From Bugula neritina (Eukaryota > Bryozoa > Gymnolaemata > Cheilostomatida > Bugulidae), in NCBI GenBank assembly GCA_964035545.1, contig OZ037768.1, positions 23,772,819-23,836,818 of the forward strand: a DNA stretch of 64,000 bases, in the 5' to 3' direction. The translations under genes and the position numbers were made by a program. Below are positions 12,597 through 24,500 of the stretch, one piece after another (within the stretch, counting starts at the first letter, position 1; every line of letters starts with the position of its first letter). The notes under the pieces were generated by a model that was not told the DNA's origin, searched no databases, and was given only the letters and a program-made list of their open reading frames with translations.

Positions 12597-15500
12597 TGTA
12601 ATTGAGATTACGATCACTGGGACTGATGCTATCCTTTTTGGTTTTTCTCAGCTCTGCAGTCGAGTTTGGCAATTGAGTCTTCGAGTGATGAGAGTCTATT
12701 TATAGCAGTATTCTCTTGAGCAATCTCTTGTTCTACAGACAAGATCGTAAAGAAAACAAGTAAACAATCGGGGAGGTAAACAACAGTTTAAATATGTTTA
12801 TCTTCCCCAATTTCTTCACACTGACATGCGCGTATCGCTTACCTAAGTCACCAACAGCTGAATGCGATGTGAAACACGAAAGCGACGTCACACATGATTG
12901 AGCACGGAATGCCGTGCAAAGCAGGAGGTATGCTTCCCTTGGAACTAAATTACTATTAGTTATTATATGGTTGTGTGGCTATGGGCACGTCTAGTTCTTA
13001 GTGACCGTTGTATAGACACTCACTCTAAGTCTATATTCTCATTTAAACGTGCTGCAGTTCAATGATCGTAACAATTGATTAATTTGAAAACATTCACAAG
13101 TTATAATGAATTACATCAATCTTTTAAAACTTTTTTGTTGAAAACACTACTCGCATTCAATTGACAACAAGAGAAATTTGAGTATGCCAAGGGCTGCTGT
13201 AACAATGCTCATTTTTAGCCACTATAATATTGGTCATTGCTGGCTATCGGTTCCATTATTCACTGTTTTGAAATGCTATATCTGTCATCGGCATAATTAA
13301 TAATGCATTCCTAAAGACATAAACCACCAGAGATTTAAAGCCAGTCATTTTTGTGAACTATTCAGTAGTAGTAGAACTAGCATAAATTATACTTTCAATT
13401 TTAAAAAGTCAGTTCAAATAAACCAAATGTGGGAGGGGTTAGTATTTAGTTAAGGCCATAAGACATGAGTTACTACCCCTAATCCACCACTGCACCCATT
13501 GTAGTGGTTATGGAGCAACCCCCTCTCCTACCACAGCCAGACTGTTGCAAAATGCTCTATTAATAATCACAAACAGACGAAATGACTGCTTGTAAGTTGC
13601 ATACAATCAACAATAACAGCTTATGGATGAGAAATTTATGTTAATTGAAAGGTTTTATCATTAGCTTTCAATTCAAAGCTTAAAAAATTACAACTAATAT
13701 AATAGATGATGCAAAGCACTTTAAAATTGAAATAATTTTAGAAATAGAGTTACAAAGCACTGATAAGTGCAACGGTCACATCTAGTCGTTGTATTATTTA
13801 TAGTTAAATAAGAATTTGATTTCATATTTTCATTTAACAGTATGCAATAAATTGGGGAACAAACCTCAACTGAAGAAGTAGATGGTGGTTAGTCATTCAG
13901 TAGGAAAGTGTGTTCTATTTATATATACATTGTTATATTTATAGACAAGGAGACTATAATATGAATAAAAGCTAATTAGCTGTGAAATTACTGTGTCTAC
14001 TTCTAAACAGTGTTTTGTTATTGTCAGGGGCTGATAATTATTAGCCAATAATAAGTTAGCCTTTGTGACAGCATACTGGTACAGTGTAGGGCGGAATTAT
14101 GCAGTGAATGTCTGATATTTGAATGCTATTACTTGGCACACAGGCTAGGCGTTTGCTAATTGATTATCTATATATTATTATTGCCAGAAGTAAGACCCAA
14201 GAGAGCATTACTTGATGTGTATAGTCTCAGTTTCTTCAAATCTCAGCCTATGTAGCCCCAACTCTTAACTATGTCTAGCATTAGCTAGGCTCAGTTTGTA
14301 TATGCCTACATTAGCGGCAGGCTAAGTCTTGGCTGGCTTCCAATTTAGTGTAAAAATTAAGCAATCCATAGCAATAGCTGGAAGCTAAGGAATGTATGCT
14401 TCATAGGTTGGAAGTTGACCAATTTTGACAGCTAAGCAGGTTTTGCTACATGTACTAGGTTGATTGGCACGCACCTGTTAAAATGGCAATTTATAATATC
14501 TTCAAAGTTGATGTTTTAGATAAGTTGGAATTGTCCGTTATAAGAAGGCTTTCCCTCCATTTGACTGGTTGTAGGAAAGTTCCACAGAGTTGCATATACA
14601 CATGAGGTTTTGAAATAATTGTGTCGTAAGTCCAAGAGACTGAGAAAATGCAATATTTCAGTCAGAAATCTTCCACCTTCAATTTGCTTTACTTATTCAA
14701 ACTTCACTTTTGACCCTGGTGTCACACCAGCTTTAAAATACATTATTATAACCCGGCCCACAGCACTTTTTAAAATAGGAAATAATTGAAATTATAAACA
14801 TGCTATTATTACGGCTAATGCATTTATATAGAAAATTGAGACTATATTGTATGTAGAGCTCAGCTAAGTCTTCATCAAATAAACTACATGATCTAAGGCT
14901 AACTATACTGATGCCTAAGGCTATATATGAACTGGGTGTAACCTTTATTTGAACTTTTAGAGAATTCAACTGTTTATACTGAAAAGTGTATCTGTTTTAC
15001 TTGCTCCTCTACTATACACTTGACATGTTCATTGTTGTAAGTTCACAGCATAAACAAGGTCATTCTTCAAAAAATTTAGTCTCAATCAATTTAAATAAAT
15101 ATTGGCATAAGCCAGGCTAAAAAGTGGGGAGTTACCCAAGTAAGCATGTCAACATACTCTGGAATAAATCACCACACATGCCCCTTTAGAATAAACTGCT
15201 TAGCTACCCTGCAATCTCTTACCATATTCATGCTGCCATATTGTGAGTTATAGCTCTAGAATAAACTGATATTACTAAATAATAATATTATTGTGTACCT
15301 GATAACCTGGACATAAAACATGTCTAAAATGTATCTGGTAAATAAAACAAATAAAGTATGGTATATGACATGACTTTTGATTTTCAATATTTATTGTTTA
15401 TTCATACGCAATTATGTTAACTTGATAATGTTTTGGATGACAAATAATTGCCAATGTGATTGGTTAATACTGCAATAGTATTACATATGGGCTAATGTGA

Positions 15501-16499
15501 TTGGTTAATACTGCAACAGTATTACAGATGGGCTAATGTGATTGGTTAATACTGCAACAGTAACGCAGATGTAGAGTAGCTGATGTCAATATTTAATGTA
15601 TTTTTAGCTTATTGAACTCTCAAAATTTGTACAGTAATTGCATTTTACACAACTTTAAAGTTGTATTCATTTCTATATTAGACTATGCATACTACATGCA
15701 ACTCCAACATAGTCCTATAAAGGAGATAACTCTAAACTGGTTTCTGTGAATTAAGTTATGGTGTACTTTAGCGTGCTAATCTTTCTGCAAAACTAAAATA
15801 GTTCTTCCTGACCAAAAGGATCAGCAAATTTTGCTTTGTTTCACAGCAGAATGTAACCAATGAGCTTGAAGATAATATATAGTTGCTATATGATTATTTT
15901 TGTGTTTGTTGGCAGGCCTTAAAACACTGAAAGTAAACAACTTAAATTGATAGAAATTTTGTCCTTGGTGTACTAGGAACTTGGCAAACAAATTTTTAAG
16001 TCCCATTTGCTAGAGTAATGCCACGTGTTTGCATCTAAATTATTCATATTATGGTAAACTCTTCTGTTTATGTATATTCAACACTCATTAGAACACAACT
16101 CCAGTATAACGTTTTCTCTACTGTATGTGAATGTACATTATATCAGACTAGTTGCAAAATAAAGCATCACATTTTTATTGTTTAAATGAAAATAACTTGT
16201 ACACATGATTTGGCAAAAGGGAGAGATGAAGCATAATGAGGAAATCACTTAAATTTACCTGTTTAATAGTGTAATATAACTATGTAGATGTAATATAACT
16301 ATGTCCATATAATATGTAACATATACATTAGGTATTGACAATGCATAAAAAGCACTTGCAATACAACATCTCCACAACATTATACAATATTATTTCATTA
16401 TTAAATATTAATTTTATCCATAAGTTCACAAGAGACTAGATTGCAGATGTCCGATTCCAGAATGTTCTACATAGTTAGTTTCGATGGTGAGGGGTGAGT
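12597..16499. other. Intergenic: SEC14-like promoter side and EMC10 3' side
   Basis: No coding exon is supported. The segment just above 12596 is the 5' untranslated region and promoter of the SEC14-like gene; a CRE-like GACGTCA lies near 12,890. The rest is AT-rich. Three 41-bp direct repeats occur at 15451-15573. Unlike the three divergent promoter spacers elsewhere in the window, this region lacks the GTTAGT/GATAAT low-complexity blocks. Confidence 0.5.
15451..15573. repeat. Three 41-bp direct repeats with CCAAT-box-like core
   Basis: Copies start at 15451, 15492 and 15533 with only a few differences; each contains ATGTGATTGGTTAATACTG, whose reverse strand reads as a CCAAT motif. No gene starts nearby, so a promoter role is not supported. 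Confidence 0.85.
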
Positions 16500-16690
16500 C
16501 CCACTAGTAGTGAGTCACACTACTAGTGGGACTCACTACTAGTATGTCACACTACTAGTATGTCACACTACTAGTATGTCACACTACTAGTGTGTCACAC
16601 TAGTAGTATGTCACAGTGACTCATACTACTAGTAGTGTGACATATTACTAGTATGACATACTAGTACTGTGACATACTACTAGTGAATTA
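16500..16690. repeat. ACTAGT satellite with an orientation switch
   Basis: About a dozen 16-bp units (CACTACTAGTATGTCA) that run in one direction up to about 16,610 and in the reverse complement (TGACATACTACTAGT) afterwards, so the array as a whole is a large inverted repeat. It lies about 80 nt beyond the EMC10 stop codon. Confidence 0.88.
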
Positions 16691-16746
16691 CTAAACATTA
16701 ATAATCAATAAAAATTGAATGATGTTAAAAGTAGAGGATTTTATAA

Positions 16747-16752
16747 TTTATT
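16747..16752 (-). promoter_or_regulatory. EMC10 poly(A) signal AATAAA
   Basis: AATAAA on the minus strand about 20 nt after the EMC10 stop codon at 16773, implying a very short 3' untranslated region that ends just before the ACTAGT satellite. Confidence 0.65.
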
Positions 16753-16772
16753 GACTGATTGGCTGATCGTAT

Positions 16773-19489
16773 TCACTCTCCTCCCTGCTCACCCTGAGAG
16801 TTCAACATCACTAAGAGTAAGACGGGGACGATGTACATCCACTACAAACATACATCAACAGTTCAATGAACTTAGTCTAACACTAGCATGTGCTCCATCT
16901 AACAAGATTATATTAATAGAGAAGAAGTTTGTTGATATCTTACACAAAATCACTGAGTATATATACGTAATAAATGACTTATTCCTTTATACTTTCATTT
17001 ATAATTAACAGTCTTAAATTTCATTTTCACTGCTTTTACATTGTAAAACACCTACATTTATTATACTTTACTATACATTGTCAGACTTACGTACATACTT
17101 ACCATACCTACTGTACTTACTATACCTACTACATTTACTATACATACTATACTCACATATACTTACAATACTTATACTATAGTTACATATACTTACTATA
17201 CTTATACATATACTTACATATACTTACTACTTATACGATACTCGCATATACTTACTATACTTATACGATACTCACATATACTTACTATACTTATACGATA
17301 CTTACATATTTAGCAAAGAAGGATCTGTTATCTTCACCTTCGCCTTTTAGTTTCTTCTTCTTTTCTTCTTCAACTTTCTTGACATACAAAGATGTCTCGG
17401 GTCTAAAATATTCACCCAGGAATTATACAGAAGGAATAGTGAGTGTGACGAGACAACTCCAGAATATATAACAGTGTAGTTGAAAGAGGACGACTTTCAG
17501 AAAACTACTAATAATAATTCGATAAGCATTTATGTGTTGCAGTTTATCTGAAGCAAATTTTCTAGCAAGGAAGGACAATCAATAAAAAACCAAAACAAAA
17601 TTTTGAAATTTGAGTTTCAATTTTCTTAAAAATATCAACAGTCATGAAACTATTGCTGTATGTCCCCTACTGCTAGCATTCTATTCATAGTAGGTTTATA
17701 GTATAACAGATGATCTACGTGTATCTAGAGGTGACACTCACTCTGGGGGTGTCAAGGGGTCGACGATTTCAATTCTAGTCTTCACACTGACAGAGCGTTT
17801 AGAGAGGGATTTAGTCAGAGTTCCGTTGCAAGTGGGGACGGGGGTGAGCAGAGAGACCGACATTATCTCCTGATTGGGCAGAGTGTTGATCTCCAGCACT
17901 TCTTGGTAATTATTTTCCAAAAGCAAACACTACAGCAAACAGCACGAGGTGAAATAAAGTTGCTTACAACCTGACCTAAGAAATTAGTAACTTCCTGGTA
18001 GATAAAACAATTGATTAGCAAGAAAGCTGGTTTTAGTGCTTTATCAACAATAGAGGGTTTTCACATGTCCCTCAAGGAGAATTTGTATTTTGAAGTTGTC
18101 TCCTCCCACCGGGCCGTAAAAGAATTGTTAAATTTACTTTATTTATTTCAAATGATCTCTTCAACGTTGTTTACAGCATGATCTAAGAAATTACTAACTT
18201 CCTGGCAGGTAAATGAATTGATTATCAAGAATCTTTCACAAACAATTGAAACAAATAACCGGTAATTACAAAAGATCTAAAGATAAAGAACTTATGTCAC
18301 CAGACTATACAGTAAAATATATTCATTATACACTGTACACCATTTATCATTTCCTTTGTACCTACATAAGTTAGAGTAAAGACTCGCTATACACTATAAA
18401 TCATGTACAGGCATTTAGAGCTGTACAAAATATAAGATCTAAAGAATAACACTACATTAGAAATAAACTCTATTATATACATGGATGCATCACTTAACAT
18501 TTCATAATTTACCTAATGACACATGTTTAGAACATTTTTGTATATTTACAATGTACAAAATAACATGCTGCTGAGAATGATACAGAAAATATTTGAGTTA
18601 ATTCACTGCATTTTCTACATTAACACATGCTACTTTATGTCACGGTTTAGCCCATCAGAAATAAATAACACAAAGAAAGAGTATTCAAATGTATTTAAAC
18701 ACAAACCTGTTTAATGAATGTCTGAACACATTTCTTGTCTTCACTGCAGACTCTCAGATAGTAAAACCCTTCCCCCTGTACAACATATTGTAATAACCAA
18801 ATATATCAGTATATTATTTTATAGTAGATTAGTATAGCATATAGTATAGTATATGTAGGATAGTACAATACATCATATCATAGAATAGCTACTGTACCAC
18901 CACATTATAAGGTCTACCTACTAGTCAAATGATGGACTCCATATTCCCATAAAACCGATTCTCATATACTTATTTGCAGCCACAGCATGATTACACAGAA
19001 AGTAGGACGTACACATATCATTCAGATAAACTGACGGAGTTACTCACAGTGAGACTGTCAAAGCTTTTCATCAAGTTAGTGTCGTCATACATGGAACACT
19101 GAAGCTTGGTTGAGGGAAAGCATTTCAGCGTCCCCCTACTGGAGAACTGGGACTCTGGTGAGAACTTATGCTCTACAGTGTATTCTGTAGGACTGGCAGA
19201 CACAAGCTGAGTGAATAGAAACACTCCTTTATATATTTGATTTTATGTTTTATTCGAATTTTGCATACCATAAAAACACTAGTATTAACAGATCAAATTT
19301 TAGGCTAAAATATAGTGTAAAAAGTGATGAAATCACATTTGTGACGATTTAAATTTAACAACCAATGTGATGTCAATACAACTCATATCTGGTATTGTAA
19401 GTATGGTACTAGAACTAGAGCAGTAACAAAAGGCCTACCTGCATCAAATTGAACACTATCGCTAGTATTCCTACACTTGGTTTTTCCAT
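16773..19489 (-). CDS. EMC10: ER membrane protein complex subunit 10
   Basis: Six coding exons, minus strand: 19439-19489, 19048-19206, 18707-18775, 17742-17929, 17306-17402, 16773-16841, summing to 633 nt (210 aa), a little shorter than human EMC10 (about 250 aa). The first exon encodes a signal peptide (MEKPSVGILAIVFNLMQL). The lumenal beta-sandwich includes VEHKFSPESQFSSRGTLKC, GEGFYYLRVCSEDKKC and LPNQEIMSVSLLTP. The family hallmark PETSLYVKKVEEE ... SFFAKY is followed directly by the single C-terminal membrane helix WMYIVPVLLLVML. EMC10 is a subunit of the EMC insertase that places tail-anchored and multipass proteins in the ER membrane. Phases close at every junction. The donor of exon 17306-17402 is the first unit of a tandem repeat (see 17060-17305). 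Confidence 0.93.
17060..17305 (-). repeat. 30-bp tandem repeat starting exactly at the EMC10 intron 5 donor
   Basis: Read on the coding strand, the intron begins GTAAGTATCGTATAAGTATA and the next 30-bp unit begins GTGAGTATCGTATAAGTATA, followed by further degenerate units. Every unit opens with a donor-like GTRAGTAT, and about eight such sites line up behind the real one. The first repeat boundary and the exon-intron boundary coincide. Confidence 0.9.
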
Positions 19490-21552
19490 GACTGTCAAGT
19501 GAAAAGCAACTACAGCAACAAAATCCTAGTAAATGTGACTGCAAATCTTAAGCTGAAAAGGAGATACAACTGAGTATTATTTGTATGTTATATATTGATC
19601 ATGAAGTAAGTTGATATTTCAGGAGATTGAGATTTAGACTAAGTTTATTTTGTGTCCTTATGTATCATGTTATAATTATGATAATGAATGTAATAACCAG
19701 TTGTTGGCAAACAATCAAATTCAGATGAAACTGGCTATAAAGTCTAAAATACCTGAACCACTGAACCTATAACTATAAGTCACAATACATTTTGAAAAAT
19801 TAATTTGCTTTCTCCCTTATGTCTTATGGGCTTACAACAATTATTTAATTTTATGTAATGTACTCAGTCTCATCTCATTTAATGTTGTATGTAAAAATCG
19901 TACAAATACTTATAATTATACTACCAGTGGCAGTACCACTACAACTAACATTAGTAGTTCTACCAATACAACTAGTACTACCACAGTGGCAGCTTTTAGT
20001 TTTTGCTAAAAATTAAAATTGTGCAAGACCAGGACCCAAAAAGAAAAGTAGGTTGAAGAAATAAACTGTGTTTTGGATGAAAGAAGTTGGTGTTACGCTC
20101 TTACTCGTAGTCATTAGTCTTACTCTTAAACTTATACTTATAGTTATACTAATACTATTACTTATAGTATTAGTTAGACTACACTAATACTTGTACTTAA
20201 TTGTATAGTATTACTATTACTATTAGTATTAGTTAACTTATACTTATAGTTATACTTATACTTAATAACTTATACTTATAGTTAGTGTTACTGTTACTGT
20301 TAGTTTTTGATTCAACTTGATGATGGCCGCTTTCTAGTTATACTTATACTTTAGTCAAATATGTCTTACTTTTTGCACTGATATTTATATCTTTAAGCTT
20401 AAAAAATAAAATCACTGGTAGCCAAGAAGTTAGACTTACATTTTGATTTACAAGTTAGTGTTACAGGACTTGAAATAATTATAATGATAAAAACTACTTT
20501 ATTGAATCAAGAAAGTAATTAAATAGGTGCGACAACTTTAGCTTAAAAAGTTAAAAAACGTAGCTGGATGATATTGAAGGCTCTCCAAACTTTGTTATTG
20601 CCTGATATGTGTGAACAGTGGCAATATATTACTTTTTCTCTTTCAAATCGAACACATTTCGCTTTGTGTATAAACGTATGAGAAACTTTATCGTGTCGAT
20701 AAGTCGAATTCAAACAACAAGTGCGTCATTGGGTCATTGCATGACAAACCCTCGTGTTGGCGTTATAGGGAAATTAGTCAAATTATTTTAATAGTAATTG
20801 TAATCATTTTACCAATATTAAAAAGTATTGTAAATAAATATAGTATTAATATAATCACTTTACATACAATATGATTATGTTTCATTGCAGTATGAGTATG
20901 ATTAAGTATTTGTACTTTTACTCAAGTACTAGTACTAGTAGTTATCATTAAATCATAATCAATATCATAATGATAATCATATTGATATTCATAATCATAA
21001 TGTCAATCACAATGATATTATATTAAATTATTAATATTAGTATTATTGATAATGATGATTATAATCAAATTCAATTAATATTATCAATAAATATAATAAA
21101 ATTGAATATAATCATTATCATTATGATTATCAAATTTAACATTATGATAATGTTAAATTTGATAATCATAATGATAATGATTATCATAATACTTATAGTA
21201 AGGATAGTAGACTCACTATTGTTGTAGTAAAGGTCATTTGGTTTTACATTAGCCCATTATGATTATCATTATCATTATGATTAAGTTGTTTATGTCATTG
21301 ACTGTTAGTGTTAATTTGACATTGTTGATTGTTTCAGGAGCTTTTGTAATTCACTTTCAGTCAGTGTAGAAGTGAGTTATCACTATTCAAAATGAAAATA
21401 GTGTACACTGTACTGAAAACACAGTTTTATTTTTTATAAGTTGACCAAAATTATAACGGACTTTTTTTCATTATCACGAGTTTTCATACTAATACTGTCA
21501 ATCAGCTTTTGTTGACTGTCGTCTAATTTTTAGATTACGCTCACATTAAGTC
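19490..21552. promoter_or_regulatory. Divergent promoter spacer EMC10/ABCF2 with cryptically simple blocks
   Basis: The EMC10 start (minus) and ABCF2 start (plus) face away from each other across 2.06 kb. From about 19,920 to 21,290 the sequence is a patchwork of short words: ACTAGT/TACTAG, TTATACTTATAGTTA, then GATAATCATAATGAT. It ends with a 77-nt near-perfect palindrome at 21108-21184. No coding exon is visible. The same kind of blocks occurs in the other two divergent spacers of the window. Confidence 0.6.
21108..21184. repeat. 77-nt palindrome (38-bp arms, 1-nt spacer)
   Basis: Arms 21108-21145 and 21147-21184 are exact reverse complements around a single G at 21146. The sequence is AT-rich (ATTATGATTATCAAATTTAA inside the left arm). 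It could extrude as a cruciform or fold as RNA. It lies about 370 nt upstream of the ABCF2 start codon. Confidence 0.95.
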
Positions 21553-24500
21553 ATGCCTTCTGATGCCAAAGCAAGACGAGCTGCCAGTAAAAAGAAAGCT
21601 GCCCTCAATCGTAAGCAAGCTCTGAACGGAGGTGATGGTGGGGTGTCTTCGGAAGCTTCCAGTTTGAATGGAGATAGCGCACCAGTCACTCCGGCCATGT
21701 CAGCTAATAACTCTACAAGTGAGTCGTGGAGGGAGTAGGAGGAAGGGGATCCTTTAGTTGAATAGTTAACAGTCTACAAGTTTTATCCATCATTCTTGCC
21801 TTAGTAAATGGTCCTTATTTCTTGATATTGAAATAAAATTAATGGCGTAGATGGCTAACTAAACTATCAAAGTGTGATTCATTTCGATTGCAACCATTTA
21901 TTAGCTGAAATTAGAGGTTAAACCTCCTTATAATTAAGAGATATAAACATTATGGGCAATTAAGATGCCATCAAAATTTATGAAAATCCTTTTGACACAA
22001 ATTATTATTAGCATTTCTACAAATAGTTTATAGCATCTCAAGTTTTAAAAATAGTCATTAAATAGAATTATTTTATTTCATGAGTAAGTTAGTAGAATAC
22101 TCGAATTAATAGTTAGAAAAGCCATACTCTGTATCCTCTGCTGTTTCTACTAGACAATCTAGCAGCTATGGTTGGAGACTTAGATCTGCAAGCGGCTGCG
22201 CGCGCTGTGACGGGGGTGTTGGCCTCCCACCCTGATGCCAGAGACGTGCAGATATCCTCTCTCTCCATCTCATTTCACGGTGCCGAGCTACTTATGGACA
22301 CCAACTGTGAGCTGAACATGGGCAGGAGATACGGCCTTATCGGTGCCAACGGCTGCGGTACGTATCTCTGTGTGTCGCCTCCTGATTGGCTTATCAGACT
22401 AAATACTGTCGTATGCATCATGTGTAGTATTTTAGATAATAAGATAGAAGTTTTCAACTCTTGCTTTTCATAGTAATATGTTGGTTGTTGTGATTGCAAC
22501 TGCATACTGAGTAACTTCTAGTTCACTGTTTCTTGAAGGAAAGTCCAGTTTGCTGTCGGTTTTGGGCAACAGGGAAGTGCCGATCCCCGACCATGTGGAT
22601 ATTTTCCACCTAAAGCGTGAGATGCCCCCTAGTGACAAGACGGCACTCGAGTGTGTCATGGAGGTCGACCAGACGAGACTCTACCTGGAGAAGGAAGCTG
22701 AGGAGCTGGCTGTCAAAACCGACGATGACCGTACGTTAGTCTGAGTATATAGTCTGAGTATATAGTCTGAGTACATAGTCTGAGTGTATAGTCTGAGTAT
22801 ATAGTCTGAGTACATAGTCTGAGTACATAGTCTGAGTATGTAGTCTGAGTATATAGTCTGAGTACATAGTCTGAGTGTATAGTCTGAGTACATAGTCTGA
22901 GTACATAGTCTGAGTATATAGTCTGAGTGTATAGTCTGAGTGTATAGTCTGAGTACATAGTCTGAGTATATAGTCTGAGTACATAGTCTGAGTACATAGT
23001 CTGAGTATGTAGTCTGAGTATATAGTCTGAGTACATAGTCTGAGTACATAGTCTGAGTACATAGTCTGAGTGTGTAGTCTGAGTACATAGACTGAGTACA
23101 TAGTCTGAGTGTATAGTCTGAGTGTATAGTCTGAGTGTATAGTCTGAGTGCATAGTCTGAGTATATAGTCTGAGTATATAGTCTGAGTACATAGTCTGAG
23201 TGTATAGTCTGAGTATATAGTCTGAGTACATAGTCTGAGTACATAGTCTGAGTATGTAGTCTGAGTATATAGTCTGAGTACATAGTCTGAGTGTATAGTC
23301 TGAGTACATAGTCTGAGTACATAGTCTGAGTATATAGTCTGAGTGTATAGTCTGAGTGTATAGTCTGAGTACATAGTCTGAGTATATAGTCTGAGTACAT
23401 AGTCTGAGTACATAGTCTGAGTATGTAGTCTGAGTATATAGTCTGAGTACATAGTCTGAGTACATAGTCTGAGTACATAGTCTGAGTGTGTAGTCTGAGT
23501 ACATAGACTGAGTACATAGTCTGAGTGTATAGTCTGAGTGTATAGTCTGAGTGTATAGTCTGAGTATATAGTCTGAGTGTATAGTCTGAGTATATAGTCT
23601 GAGTATATAGTCTGAGTATATAGTCTGAGTATGTAGTCTGAGTATGTAGTCTGAGTATATAGTCTGAGTATGTAGTCTGAGTATACGATACGTTGCAGAA
23701 GCCCACGACAGACTGATGGAGATATACGAACGTCTAGACGAACTGGAGGCAGACAAAGCTCTTGTCAGAGCTGGCAAAATTCTCTTTGGTCTCGGCTTCT
23801 CCAAACAGATGCAACACACGGCAGTCAAAAATTTCTCTGGTGTGTAGTACTGTACTACTTGTATATAATGTACTATTATATACTCTGTAATATACTATAA
23901 TGTACTATAATATACTATAATATGATATATTGTAATATACTCTGTAGTATACTATAATAGCACTAGCTATCAGTACTCTCTATTAATAGCTAGTAGTATT
24001 TAGTGTTACCACTAGTGTCACAGTAATTTCTAATATTCAAGATGATCATTTATAAAGGTGAATGGATCCTAGCCCATATGCCATCTTTCTCGAGTGTTGG
24101 GACATTCTTGTATTACTAGTTGGTTGTGTTTGTATCAGTACTACCACAAGTGATTACTCAACATTTACATCAGCCAATCAGCTGGCTCCACATGTCATTC
24201 TTCTGTTAAACAGGAGGCTGGCGTATGAGGATCTCCTTAGCCCGAGCTCTGTTCATCAGCCCCGCCCTGCTCCTGCTGGACGAGCCGACCAACCACCTCG
24301 ACCTTGAAGCGTGCGTGTGGCTGGAGCAAGAGCTACGTAACTACAAGCGTATCCTCGTGTTGATCTCCCACTCACAGGACTTCCTCAATGGAGTCTGCAC
24401 TAACATCATCCACATGACCAAGAAGAAGCTGCAGTACTTTGGCGGCAACTATGACTCATTCGTGCAGACGAAGGCGGAGATGGACGAGAATCAGCAGAAG

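Noticed and set aside
22681-23828. Three overlapping long minus-strand open frames (up to 371 aa) of a 13-residue repeat
   Set aside because: They are the reverse complement of the 13-bp minisatellite in ABCF2 intron 3, which lacks stops in every frame; the real exons are on the plus strand.
24062-24307. Plus-strand 81-aa frame ending in a Pro/Arg-rich tail
   Set aside because: Runs from ABCF2 intron 4 into exon 24214-24539 in the wrong frame.
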